Below are positions 34,171 through 46,876 of a stretch of DNA of 64,000 nt, in pieces. This DNA is from Endomychus coccineus (lineage: Eukaryota > Arthropoda > Insecta > Coleoptera > Endomychidae): positions 166,045,962 through 166,109,961 of the forward strand of contig OY294068.1 of NCBI GenBank assembly GCA_958510875.1, given 5' to 3'. The first letter of the stretch is position 1. Every line of letters begins with the position of its first letter. The notes under the pieces were generated by a model. The model was not told the origin of the DNA, made no database searches, and was given only the letters and a program-made list of their open reading frames with translations. Position numbers and translations under genes: made by a program.

Positions 34171-35006
34171 TTGAACCCATCATTTAATGCCATGACATGT
34201 GAATTGGTTTCCAAATTTACAAGCCATCAAAGCTCTTCATTTACATAAATTATCATACATATATTTATATGTAAAGTATGCCTTGTAAATATTTGAAATA
34301 TATTGATTACGACAGAAATGGAGGTCAAACTTGTATACGCTCTCTAATTAGTGACTATAATCCTGAAAAACATGAATATAATAATAGTCGTTACCTATCG
34401 AATAGACCAACTGGTTAATGGCACTTATTAAGCGTTTAAGCCAAGATCAAACGATCCATAATCCAGATAATAGTTTGTTATTATCACTACTCGAATGTAA
34501 TTACTATAACACACGTCGAAAATGTGTTTTCTTGTACAGTATGGGATAAATATAATCAGATCTGTCTCATCGGAAATATCAGGTATATTACTTGTTGTCT
34601 TATTTGCGTATATGAAATTCCTGATACTTGCCGTACAATAATAATCAATCGGAAACAGTATACCGGTTAGAAAAACATTTAATTAAAATATAACACTGAC
34701 GTTTTTATTTATTGTATCAATACTACGGATAATATCAATGATCGGCAGCTTTGTTATTCCCAGCGAAGCGGTACTCGCTTTAAAGAAATGAAATATAATT
34801 TAATAAAGGTACATCGAAGGCCTTAGTTGTTTTTAATAATGCAGTTTATGCGCTGTTATTCTTACGAATAGAGGATACCGACAGAATATATTGCTTCTGT
34901 TAATGAGGTAATAAAATTCAACGGTAGCGGAGTCTCATGAGTCTTGTATAGCTATTTTTTCAGTAACCTACAGAAACACATATATCCCTTAAAATAAAAT
35001 ATAATA

Positions 35007-36263
35007 GTCTAGGAGCCAGAGCGATATTGATGGTCTGAACATTAACCCGATGGCACTATGGTTTATCCTTAGAGGACGGTTCAATGAACAATTCATCTCA
35101 CAGACCGAATTTTCCCCGGCTGCTAGATCTCGAGATACAGCATCCGCAATTCGTTTATTTTTTAACTGGAGGTTAACCCTTTCCAAGCTGCGGTTACTTG
35201 AAAAGCATGCCATTCTTATACACTTCCACCATGTGCCATCATTTTTTATCGTGTCCGTTTATCAGGCCGACCAGTTAAAATTGAACCAAAAATGAACTGC
35301 AAGTTAACCCCCCCCCCCCCCCCAAACCTGGTGGAAAATGTTCATTGGTGTTGGCAATTGTTAACATACCCTATGCCATCAAAAGTTATCGATCCATTTC
35401 CGAGTAATTGGCCATTATTTGGACCAAAAATGTTTCTTGTTTTCATTTTGTGGATAAAACTTGCGGGTTACTGGGTAACATGATGGCACCGTGTTAAATA
35501 ACTTTATTGGAGGTCAAATAAAGATTTAAAATTATTGCCATTACTCCTTGCCTATTTCGACCCCCCAAAACTCATCCGGCAGAATGAAAAAATAAATAAA
35601 AAACAGCCGTTTCGATTTTAAACTCAGCCAGAGTCTCAATAATTGACTAATTTATCATAAATTGGTCATATTATCATATGATTCATATTTGGGGGGGGGG
35701 GGGTTACAGTGTTTTGGGGGGTTCAAATAGGCAAGGAGTGATGGCAATAATTTTAAATCTTCATTTGAAATCCAATAAAGTTATTTGACCTAGTGCCATC
35801 ATGTTACCTTGTAACCCGCAAGTTTTATCCACAAAATGAAAAAAAGAAACATTTTAGGTCCAAATAATGGCCAGTTACTCGGAAATGGAACGATAACTTT
35901 TGATGGCATAGGGTATGTTAACAATTGCCAATACCAATGAACATTTTTCACCAAGTTTCGGGGGTTAACGTGCAGTCCATTTTCGGTTCAATTTTAACTG
36001 GTCGTTCTGATAAACGGACATGATAAAAAATGATGGCACATGGTGGAAGTGTATAAGAATAGCATGCTTCTCAAGTAACCGCAACTTGGAAAGGGTTAAC
36101 CTCCAGTCAAAAGAAAAAAAATGCGGATGCTGTATCTCGAATTCTAGCAGCCGGAGAAAATTCCGTCTGTGAGATGAATTGATCATTGAACCGTCCTCTA
36201 ACGATAAACCATAGTGCCATCGGGTTAATTTTCAGACCATCAATATCGTTCTGGCTCCTAGAC
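35007..36263. mobile_element. Foldback FB, full copy 2
   Basis: 1257 bp, TA on both sides (35005-35006, 36264-36265), starting GTCTAGGAGCCAGAGCG. The arms are about 570 bp each with ~110 bp of spacer. The inner arm edges hold a run of 15 C (35309-35323) and a run of 12 G (35693-35704). It is the most complete member in the window. No coding capacity. Confidence 0.88.
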
Positions 36264-36265
36264 TA

Positions 36266-38970
36266 TAAGTGACTCAATGTTCAGTAACGTTGCAAACTTG
36301 TTCGTTCTAATGATGAGCTCTATGAGAAGAGCGAAACAGCTGTCTAGACTATTAGTTTGTGGCGTTACTGATTGATCTAAATGTGCAGATCAAGTATAAT
36401 TTTTAGCTTCCATGGAAACGTTATGCGTACGCATATGAGGACATACTACTCTCAATCGCCGGTCGGCCCATTATCGCAGGTTAGTTTGTTATATTTTTCC
36501 CGAGTTAGTTTATTAACTTCTATATATTTTTAGAAATACTGGGTTAGTAAGTTATTTGAAACATTGTTTTTGTGATTGACTGATTGATTTTCCTTGCCTG
36601 TTTTCCCATATATTACGTCATAACAGTTTCTATCGGGTTGTTTGGGTACCGGCACCGGGAGGCTAGCGTTTAGTATATTTAGTGTAGGTATTAGTAAGAA
36701 TTAATCATTTTCTCATATCTAAATCGCCAGATTATTGTTTCTTTGAACCACTCCGTTAATAAATCTTACATATCCTAGTAAAATATGGGACTGAAGTAAG
36801 TGTTCAGTATTCCAGAGAACAAGTCATTTGAATGAAATACTGACTGGTGATCTTACTGATGTCAAAGTTATTAAATATTGGAGGTCAACAAATGGCTGTC
36901 TCCCACCCCAAACTTCTCGTGAGTCTGCTTTTTTGAATGTTATTTTGTTTTGGTTGACTAATTTCGCAAAATCAACAAAAAATGATATATAATTTCGGCA
37001 AAATTCTTCATCATATATTTTTGGGAATATTAGATTAGTGGGTTATTTGAAACTTCCTCTTGTGATTTATTGATCGCCTTTGTACACTTAATCCACAACA
37101 GTTTCTATAGAGATTTGTTCGGGTATGAGTAACGGGAGGATAGCCACAGCGAAATATGCATCTAACAAAACATTATTCTTCACTTTCTACTTGGAGTACT
37201 CAAACAGCATGAGCGTATGTATTTGTATTAAACACTTATACAAAGGTATTTTTATGTAGATATATTGCGTCTATTTGCGGCATAGTCAATGGGTCGATTC
37301 TTCTGTTAATATTCGCATACTAATTTCTGAATAATTGTATATTGTGCCGTGATTTATATCGATTCACTGCAAAGGTTAGTCTCAAACGAGTGGTCGTCGT
37401 TATGCTCCTCAATTATGGTGATTCGGTCTCGTGCTGAATTATATATCTTTCGTAGGTATTAAAGATTATTCAGGTAATTTGTAGTCTGCTTACATCAATG
37501 TCAACGATTTTTATATTCCAACAATCCTAGTTGCAACTTGCAACCAAACGCCGTATAAGTCACCTTGAATTATAAAGAAAGTACAGGGTGTCTCAGACTC
37601 GATGCCCCAGGGGATTAGTGTGAAATTGACATATGGGATTCAAATGCGACAACTCAAGCTCACTTTCACATTGGAAACATTACTTTTGGAAAGTTCGAAA
37701 AAACCGTAATAAGCAGTGTGAATAGAAGTCAGAGATTCAAGAGTAAAGTACCGGTCAAATAAATAAAAAAATACACTCTACCTGCTTAAAATCAATAGAA
37801 AATAGCGTTTAAAAATTTTTTAGCCATTATTTATTGTTTATTAACTAAATAAAGAATTTGTCAAGAACCAAAAGTGGTAAGCTTTTATCTGTCAAGACGA
37901 ATCGAACGAGCCCTCACAGATCACAATCGGTCCATAAGAGAAAAATGTAGTAATCGAGTCTCCCGTTTATTGGACTACATAGGCTCCACCGAAGAATGTC
38001 TAAATCCGTTCGCGAAATTAAGAGGTAAAGTGCCCCTCTAGACAATTTACTAGTATCTAGAGAATAAGTAGACAGTGTAAAGTATTCAATTGATTTTATT
38101 GCCTTTTATAGTGAAGTTAGAAAGTGATATGAATCCTTAAAACTTCACGCCACAAAATAGGTACTTTACACTCTACTCTGTGGTTTTACTGTACATACAG
38201 GTAGTAGGTAGTTTCGAGTATTATTAGAATTACTTTCTAAATAAGCCGGAATATTTTAGTGTAGGACGCTTCCTATGAATTACCATTTTTTGTAAATATA
38301 GTAAACTACGAGACGGTTCCTTATGATAATTATAAATAGTGACATAAACAAGCATTACGATATCTGATTGGGATAAAGAGAATTAGGAAAAATCGTGAGA
38401 TGATTAACGCAAAGTAATAGCTCGTTGTAAAGTTTTGTTTACTAAACAGTAGCTGATAACTACTGTACACACGAATACATGCATATACGTGCAGTAAACA
38501 AATGATACGCTAACAAAGTACATAATAGTAACGGATTAAACTGGAATAGAGTTTGAACGGCAGCCCAAGAGCCGCTCTGTAGCGATACCTTTGACTCAAA
38601 GCCGCACAGGGTTGTGGTTTGTGGTAGAAGAATACAGATGAAGAGCGTGAATACCGTGTTACGCACTTTCGGCAGTGGTACCTAAACTGTTTATTATCCG
38701 ATCGTTTTCAGGATCTAATAGTAAAAGTAACTATCATTTATTTATTTATTTATAAAGGAGGAATACAAACGGGACTGACCCAAAAACAGTATTCACAGGT
38801 AATTTCTCAATGTAGTGAATCTATAGAATTTTAAAAAAAGTTACAAAATTGATGATAGATATAAAAATTAATAAAGAATTCAAGTAATGAATTGAGTACC
38901 TACATGTAGTGAATGAAAACAAAATGAAAAAAATGAAAAATGAAAAACACATTTATACAATTATACAATA
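36266..38970. other. No gene recognised; one TIR-like end at 37584
   Basis: About 2.7 kb without a gene. At 37584 a TA is followed by CAGGGTGTCTCAGACTCGAT, resembling the ends of elements A and B; no partner end was found, so it may be a solo end of a third related family. Confidence 0.45.
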
Positions 38971-38972
38971 TA

Positions 38973-41296
38973 CAGGTGTCCTCGAACTGCGTGGCTAAAA
39001 TAAAACCGAAGATTCTTTGACTCGAAAAAAATTTGATGAGCCTTTTTACTTTTGCCTCAAGTGTCTTCTTTAGCCGGTAGAGGGCTTCAAAGTTGCAAAA
39101 ATAATTTTGTTTTTTCGGTATAACTTGAGAACGTGATGGAGGACTTTTACAATATTTGGCAGGTGAGTTAATGTCAATAATAGTCGTTTTTGAGAATAGA
39201 GCACAGAGCCTTAGAGATCATAGAAATGGCTCAAACTTGAGGATGTATCGGGAAAAGTGTCCAGAACTTTTTTGTGGTCTATGTAATTCACTCTATATTT
39301 TTTATGTAGATAGCTTATCTAATTTGAAAACTTTTCTTACTCTTAGAAAATTTTGATAAAATCAACGGATTAGCTTGAAAAAAATAATTTTCGAGTCTCT
39401 GCAAATTTGGCTTACTAATTTTACTTGATTAAAATACCTCAGTTGCCTTTGCTTTTCTAATGTCATTTTGGCATTTGGAAAATTTATTCTCAAAACTGTC
39501 AGTTTTTACTTTGCTTTCCGTAAAAATTTTATAAAATTATGGCTCAAAATTTCACTAACACTGAAATGGTTAATATCTCGGTAAAACACGAATAATAAAA
39601 ACAATAGAAATGGGGAAACGATGTGATTATTTAGGAAAAACAAATGCTAAATTAAAAGAATCAACAAAACTTTTTGGGAAATCGCTAAGGCATCAATTGT
39701 TCGAAATGTTGCCCATTTTCCTGAATACACAAATTAATTCGTTTCAAGAAATTGGATTGAACTCTGGCTAGCACTTCAGGATCATTCTTCAATAAATCCG
39801 CTTCATGATTAATTCGTTGCAACAATTCCTCTCGTGTGTTTACTGGAGCTACATAAACTTTCGACTTCAAAGCGCCCCATAGAAAGAAGTCGCAGGGCGT
39901 CAAATCAGGGGAGCGGGGGCCAGTTCACTGGTGCATCGTGTCCTCTACCTATCCAGCGATCTGGATATTCCGCATTCAAATGTCGCCTCACAGCTAATGT
40001 GAAATGAGGAGGTGCACCATCATGGATAAACCAGGCCACGACGAATGTGTAAGGGCAAGTCTTCCAACAATTCAAGTAGCCTTTGTTCCAAAAAGTTCAA
40101 GTAGTTCTCCCCGTTCAATCGATCGGGTATAACGGTAGGGCCAATAATAAAGTTATCAACAATTCCAACCCAAACATTGATTTTAGTTTGATTCTGAAAA
40201 TATGTAACTTCCGTTTCATGAGGATTTTCATCAGCATAGAAATGTTCATTATGGAGGTTAGAAAGACCACATCTCGTGAAAGTATCTTCGTCCGTGAACA
40301 GAATTCTTCTACAAAAATTGGGGTTTGCGTTTTGTCTTTGGACAATAAGCCGACAGAAATCTAGCCGATGACCTGGATCCATGGGCAATAAGTCTTGAAC
40401 TGTTTTAATATGATAGGGATACAACAGTTCTTCTTTCAGTACATTATGAACTAATGATTTTGAGGCTCCAATACGAAGTCCCAAACGTAGTGTGCTTATC
40501 CCAGGTTCAGTTTCAACCGCTTCCAGTATCGCTTCTTCGAGCTCTAACGTCCTTCTCGTCCGTCTGCGTCCAGTTTCTCTGCGATTTGCTTCAAATTTGC
40601 CAGTTTCGCGAAGGTTTGCCGATTTGGAATTCTGCGATGCGGATATCTTTCCCTTCTCCGGCCATTGCAACGACAAAGTCCATAAATCAAAAACATATCA
40701 ACCATTTTAGTGTTAGTGAAATTTTGAGCCATAATTTTATAAAATTTTTACGGAAAGCAAAGTAAAAACTGACAGTTTTGAGAATAAATTCTTCAAATGC
40801 CAAAATGACATTAGAAAAGCAAAGGCAACTAAGATATTTTAATCAAGTAAAATTAGTAAGCCAAAATTGCAGAGACTCGAAAATTAATTTTTTCAAGCTA
40901 ATCCGTTGATTTTATCAAAATTTTCTAGGAGTAGGAAAAGTTTTCAAATTAGATAAGCTATCTACATAAAAAATATCGAGTGAATTACATTGACCACAAA
41001 AAAGTTCTGGACACTTTTCCCGTTACATCCTCAAGTTTGAGCCATTTCTATGGTCTCTAAGGCTCTGTGCTCCACTCTCAAAAATGGCCATTATTGACAG
41101 TAACTCACCTGCTAAATATTGTAAAAGTTCATCACGTTCTCAAGTTATACCGAAAAAACAAAATTATTTTTGCAATTTTGAAGCCCTCTACCGGGTAAAC
41201 AAGACACTTGAGGCAAAAGTAAAAAGGCTCATCAACTTTTTTTCGAATCAAAGAATCTTCGGTTTCATTTTGGCCACGCAGTTCGAGGACATCCTG
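38973..41296 (-). mobile_element. Tc1/mariner-like element B, copy 2
   Basis: 2324 bp, flanked by TA (38971-38972, 41297-41298). Left end CAGGTGTCCTCGAACTGCG (one G shorter than copy 1), right end inverted CAGGATGTCCTCGAACTGCG. Very similar to copy 1 throughout, including ~600-bp inverted repeats. Confidence 0.93.
39685..40732 (-). pseudogene. Tc1/mariner-like transposase, element B copy 2
   Basis: Same structure as copy 1. The central open block (40676-40020) is the longest, containing RRETGRRRTRRTLELEEAIL, ILFTDEDTFTRCG and NVWVGIVDNFIIGP. The frame breaks near QTFA and GLVY are at the same positions as in copy 1. A further 2-bp loss near 39918 separates NWP from SPDL and is private to this copy. 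The end reads TPCDFFLWGALKSKVY and finishes QLMP. The acidic residues of the triad are all still encoded, but not in one frame. Confidence 0.88.
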
Positions 41297-41301
41297 TATA
41301 T

Positions 41302-41769
41302 ACACATAAATACCAATTAAGCCTGTGAAGCAAAAAAAAAAATTTCACTGGCTTGTGACGTCACTATCGAGCGCCCAGGCCTTGTGTATATAGAAGGAAT
41401 TATTAGCATATGCCTCATCTAAGAAAACTAGCGACATGAGAACAAACTTCCCATATAACGCTGTGTTGAGATGAGTCTTAATATGGACTTACAGTGCACC
41501 ATACTAGCATTGTAAAGTATTGCTTTGATCAATGATAGATAGATAGGTAGATAGATAGATAGATAAAGTTTATCGTGTTAATACTACAAATTTAGTTTAC
41601 ACTCGTCAAATACAACAGTTTAAAATTAATGTAAATACATGGATTACAAGACACAAAAAGGCAAGTGTTAAAATTCAGCGAAGATGTAAATTTAAAATAA
41701 ATCACAGTTATTTGATGCAAAGTATCGTTTGATATTGGTTACATTTCAATAGTTTTCAAATCTAAGAAC
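41302..41769. other. No gene; GATA microsatellite at 41527-41567
   Basis: Contains a (GATA)n tract with one variant unit. The rest has no recognised feature. Confidence 0.6.
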
Positions 41770-42440
41770 TCATATATAGAATAAAATGCATTTGTTGATG
41801 GTGATCTTAAATTTATTTAACTCTAGATTTCGAACATGGTTAGGACATTTGTTAAACATTTTACATGACAAAAAATTAGGGCCCGTTTGTGATCTACTCA
41901 ACCTAAAGCGGTTTGGACGAATGTCTAATTTATTGCGCGTGTTATGATCATGAAAGTTACAATTTAAAGATACTTGGTCGGATTGATGAAGCTTATATGC
42001 ATGTAAAAGGCATTCCAGTATGAGTAGACTTGGAAAAGTTAAAATTTTTGAAAGTGCTTTTACAACATTCTCTGTAGCCTTTATCCCCCAGGATTCTAAT
42101 GGCTTGCCTTTGTAACCTAAAAATCCTCCCCACTTCAGAGCTATGTCCCCACAATATTATGCCGTATCTAACATGGGATTCAAAAGTTGCAAAGTAAGTG
42201 GTACGCAGTACATTGGTCGATAGTGAATTGCAAAGATTCCTTAAGACAAATAGGTTTTTTTTTAATATACCTGATCATCTATATGAACTGACCATTTTAG
42301 GCTTACGTCAACAAAGATGCCCAAAAATTTGGCGTGTGCACCTTTGTCGATCTGTACTGTGGTGTGTTTCAGAGTTTCGAGAGCTAGAATTTATTACGTT
42401 TTATGAAGAAAAATTGGCAAATTCCTAGAATATTACGTTG
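41770..42440 (-). pseudogene. Non-LTR retrotransposon RT C-terminal fragment
   Basis: On the minus strand: FLGIFVDVSLKWSVHID (~42345), then TFESHVRYGIILWG, IFRLQRQAIRILG, LLILECLLHAYKLH, NFHDHNTRNKLDIRP, FRLSRSQTGPNF and CKMFNKCPNHVRNLE. This is the thumb and C-terminal segment typical of CR1/Jockey-type RTs. One frameshift lies just after RILG, another upstream. It is better preserved than the other LINE fragments. The stop comes shortly after ILFYI near 41780. Confidence 0.8.
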
Positions 42441-42449
42441 TTACCCGGA

Positions 42450-44225
42450 CGCAGGGTACACCAGGTATTGCAGAAGAGTTTTTTTTTTCATGTCCTTATC
42501 ATCACTAGCACCTTTCGAACAGTTGACAAACATTAAAAATAATTTCGTCGATATCCAGGACGTCAGGACGCTAGTATACCCCCGGGGAGGTCCAAGGGGA
42601 AAGGGGACCTCAGGGAATTTTTTAAATATCATATTCGTGTTCAGCGACCCCAAAAACTCCCGAGAAACCAATTCGAGTCCGTTCTTTTATTCACCTCAAA
42701 AAGTTCACTTGGAAAAATGCATTTTTTGCCTGTAGAAATGCAACAAATTCTTTCCGCAAAACCAAAATACCGGACAAAGTTTCTAAATCACTTTCTGAAT
42801 CGAATGCAGAAAACCGCATCTCAATCCATCCAACTGGACAACTTTCCCAGATTTGGCCTATTTTAGTGCTTTATTTCCTCGACTATAGGAATACCCAATC
42901 GAGTATACTGATGCGCATGGATCATGTGGACGTGAAATTGTAATCTCGCCCTAATCTGTTTAATATCGTTTGTCTGTGCAATCAGCACGCATCGGAGATC
43001 CTGCCTATCCTGCGGCCATCATTTGACGCATCCCTTGTACGGGAATTTGGTCTCTAATTCCTCTGTTCTCCTTGGGACCAGCGACCAATACTCTTTGATC
43101 AAACGAATTCGTTTTTAAGAATATATGCAAACGTCACGGTGACCACAGTAGAATCTGAACAGAGATATAAAGTTACCGGTGAGGCACTGTCCCCAGCATA
43201 AAACTGTACGATAGCAGATAGGTAGCTTACACCGCTAACACGAAATCCGCGTAAGCTGGTAAAAGTTGAATCTTCTGTCTTTTATTCCGTTGAGGTTCGG
43301 TATAGTACCTACCGATGGTAATAATGCTTACTATTATTGTTGTAATTTGTTCTTATTGTTGCGGTGCTGAGAGAGTGTAACACAGATGAAAATAAAACTC
43401 AAATTATAATGAATCGAAGTAAGGTGACGGTCTAAAGAGGGAATCGATGTCAACTTGCCAAAAAGTATGTAAAAAGTTAAAGTTGATTAAAATGTAAGAG
43501 ATCGTATAAACGTTATCTTTTCAGTAAATAAATATCGCTTCGGTACTCTTTGTTACGAAGATAATTTGTACCTTAAACAACGGGGTGAGCCCGACCACAT
43601 TCGAGTAAATGTTTGATTAATAAGGCTAGCCAAATCGCACCTTTAATGATTCGAGGTATGAAAAATAATATAATTGGCTCATGGGAAGTAACTTATTGAA
43701 AACGAGATATTTATGTCGTTCCTTAGATAAACATAACAGAAGCACAAGGACCACATCACTTCAAAGTGTTCGTCATGTTATGCAAATAAAACATTACTAC
43801 AGCAATTGAAATAGTAGTAGAGAATTTCAGCAAGTTTGATGGATGTGTCAATATTTTGTGTACACAAGAGCTGCCATTCCGGGGACACTGTGAGAGCGAT
43901 AATTATTCTTCGAATCGAGTCGAGATATTCATTTGCGTATTTTTTTAGAGAAAGATATTGATAACAATCTTGAACGACTTGATTGAATCCGTGAGTTTTG
44001 TCGTAATTTAGAAAATTGCTGCATACATTTCTAAATCTTCCTGCACTTCATGGCATCTTGACGAAACCACGGTCATTAGTTGTAAATGGCAATTGCCCGG
44101 AGTTGTTATTTGAAATATTCGACGTAACATCATCAAATTTAAGATTCAAAATAGTGTTAAGTAACGCTTAGATGTCAGAATCTGTAAAAAATTAACCTTA
44201 GGCTTCCATACATCTCTTAACTTTG
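42450..44225. other. No gene recognised
   Basis: About 1.8 kb with short chance frames and no TE motif I can support. Confidence 0.45.
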
Positions 44226-44229
44226 TAGG

Positions 44230-46062
44230 TGTAGAAAGAGTGTATGACAAAGCCGACGACATAGTGACCATGGTACAAGGAAAATTCAACTCCACGGTCA
44301 GAGATCAGATGCAAAAGGCTCTGAACCTGGTAACAATATGGACGGATTCAGAGGGACTGAATATCAGTCTCACAAGGCCATCATAGTAGCATTCACTCGT
44401 AAACGCAAAATAGAGGGCTTCGGACCTCTGCAGATTCGAGGAGACACTGTACAGATAAAAGGGGAAGTCAAATATCTAGGAGTGATACTAGACTCGAAAT
44501 TGACTTGGAGCCAACATCTGGAAAAAGTAATTAAAAAAGCGGAGACCTCAGTATATGTGGCCAGACGCTCCTTCGGGAAAAAATGGGGGCTTTGATCGAA
44601 CGTGCTCTACTGGTGGTTAAACCTGCAATAACATACGCCTCTTTGGTATGGTGGCCTTAAACACAACAAATAGGGACCATGACAAGACTGACCAAGATCC
44701 AGAGACTTGCAAGTCTTGGGATCACAGAGGCCATGAAATCTACGCCCACTGCAGCAATGGAGACATTACTGGGATTGCCTCCCCTCCAATTGGTAATCCA
44801 AGGAGAGGCCAGGCTTGGTGCTTTCAGAATACAAAATACACTGGAGAATGTTCACATTGGGCCAGGACACATTAGTATCGTAAAAATCGTGACCAGGGAT
44901 ATGTTAGGCGTGAGAACAGATCACATTCCAAAGTGATCCTCTTTTAACAACACATTCAGGGTATCAATACCAGAAAGGACTGAATGGGAACATACAAACC
45001 TGGGCGAAATTCTACAGGGAAAGATCTGGTATACAGACGGATCTAAGACTGAAAAAGGTGCAGGTGCAGGAGTATATTCAAGAAACCCAAAGACTAGCTT
45101 GAATTATTCATTAAGTAAACACACCTCTGTGTTCCAAGCAGAGGTATATGCAATCCTCCAATGTGTGAAGGAAAACAATCGGAGAGCCATCGACGATGAA
45201 CAGATTCACATGTTGACAGATAGTTTGCACTTAAGGCGATGAGAAGTCGGGAAGTGACATCCCGCCTGGTATGGACATGCAAAAAAGAACTTGAAATACT
45301 GGCAGACCGAAACCGCTTTGAGCTGATTTGGGTGCCGGGACATCAGGGAACGACAGGCAATCAAAAAGCCAACGAACTTGCAAAAAGAGGGTCGGAGAAC
45401 GCTCCAGATCCAGAACAGACCATGGGCCACGGGGGTACCAAAACCTACAGCACGAATGTCTGTAGAAGACTGGATCATGGAAAACCACAAGGAATACTGG
45501 GAAAAATCCCAGGAAACGAACATGGGAAGAAATACATCAAAGCCCCGTGTAACAAAAGAACGACAGACCTATTAGTACTAAGTAGGGAAAAAATAAAAGT
45601 CGTAACAGGACTCGTGACTGGCCATGCGCTAGTAAAAGGGTACCTAAACAAAATGGGACTGTACAATGGCGACCTGACATGCAGACTTTTCTGTAAGGAT
45701 ACAGAAACAGCGACACACATACTGTGTAAATGCGAGGCACTGGATCGCAAAACACAGTCAATTTTTGGAAAGCCTAACAGCGAACCAGAATTATACAGTT
45801 CTCACCCTGTAAAGGACTTATACAAACTCGTACAAGGTACAAAAATACTTGAGTGGATACCGTAAAGAAACGAAACATAGGCGAGATGCAATGGGCCAGC
45901 AGGCCTAAGTGTCACCGGAGGCAATAGCCAGACAAGCCTACAAAGGGAGTAAAGTTTTTAGTGAGTATGCCTGGAATGGTGACTCTCACAGTAGACCTTG
46001 AGACTCAAAGGATCATAACCTCCCCATAAAGGGCTTTCTTCACCTCCGCAACAAAAAAAAAA
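44230..46062 (+). pseudogene. Non-LTR retrotransposon (I/R1-type) 3' portion with RNase H and poly-A
   Basis: 5'-truncated at the RT palm: KADDIVTMVQGKFNS (catalytic ADD) at 44240, then VKYLGVILDSKLTWSQHL (44470), GITEAMKSTPTAAMETLLG (44720), then RNase H with IWYTDGSKTEKGAG (45030), QAEVYAILQC (45140), HMLTDS (45205) and VPGHQGTTGNQKANELA (45335). In the last motif the usual catalytic Asp is Asn. The C-terminal finger-like CRLFCKDTETATHILCKC (45680) follows, with the last open frame ending at 45865. A ~190-bp 3' UTR ends in ten A (46053-46062). Frameshifts occur near 44336, 44595, 44640, 44936 and 45238. It matches the minus-strand fragment at 20180-21040. Confidence 0.88.
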
Positions 46063-46289
46063 GTCTAGGATTGGGATGACAGAAAGTTTTTTGACAAAGC
46101 TATTAATATTTGGGAATTATAATGTCTATATTGCATATGTATGTTCCAGTTTTTTACCGATTCCAATTTTTAATATTTAATTCGTATAGATATTCATAGA
46201 TTTCATTCATATAATGAGTCAACAAAAATGCAGTGCAACAAACAAAAGCTGATAATAATAAGATTAACTAATTGAATAAATTATTTCAG

Positions 46290-46337
46290 ATGAATGATAT
46301 GCCGCAACCAGAAATGTGGATTGTTACCAGATCAAAG
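46290..46337 (+). other. Candidate microexon (speculative)
   Basis: 48 nt preceded by TTATTTCAG and followed by GTAAGAAT, both good splice sites. It reads MNDMPQPEMWIVTRSK in phase, 16 codons without a stop. It sits in non-repetitive sequence just beyond a LINE tail. I do not recognise the peptide. It may be a host exon within a TE-rich intron, or chance. Confidence 0.3.
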
Positions 46338-46876
46338 GTAAGAATAATTTTAAATCAAATAAAATTAGAATTTGGATTTTTAATAGTTATCTCATTTGAG
46401 TTGATGGAATGAATTTTCATCACGTAATGGCTGATTCTATCCAAGAATAATTTTCTTTATTATTATTTACGTATAAAAACTAATAACATCAATCATTGTA
46501 ATCGATCAGTAGAAAGTAGATAATTTTTATTTTAGGAGCACATATTTTATAAGTATTTGATTTGATTTTCACAAAAAGTTATTTGAAAATAAAATGATCA
46601 TAATAAGACCTTACCCAGGTGAGGATGTACACAATTATTTTTACTTCCCTCACTTTACCTAGTGTAAGTGATGTATTGTAGATTATTTCTTTCATCTCTC
46701 AAATATCAGTCTTCAATCAATTACACTTTTGTTTACTGTTTGACAAGACCAATCAACACAAGATTATCGATTATTTAAGTAACAACATTTCCTGTATTAT
46801 GAAGTTCATAGAGTTAAAGCCATATGGGTATTAATAAAAAATGGTTTACGCTGAACTGTACTAAGTAAGAAATATA

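Noticed and set aside
35050..35295. Small open frames in foldback arms (also at 2566, 3292, 3386, 34989, 35965)
   Set aside because: Each is a translation of the same palindromic arm and appears on both strands.
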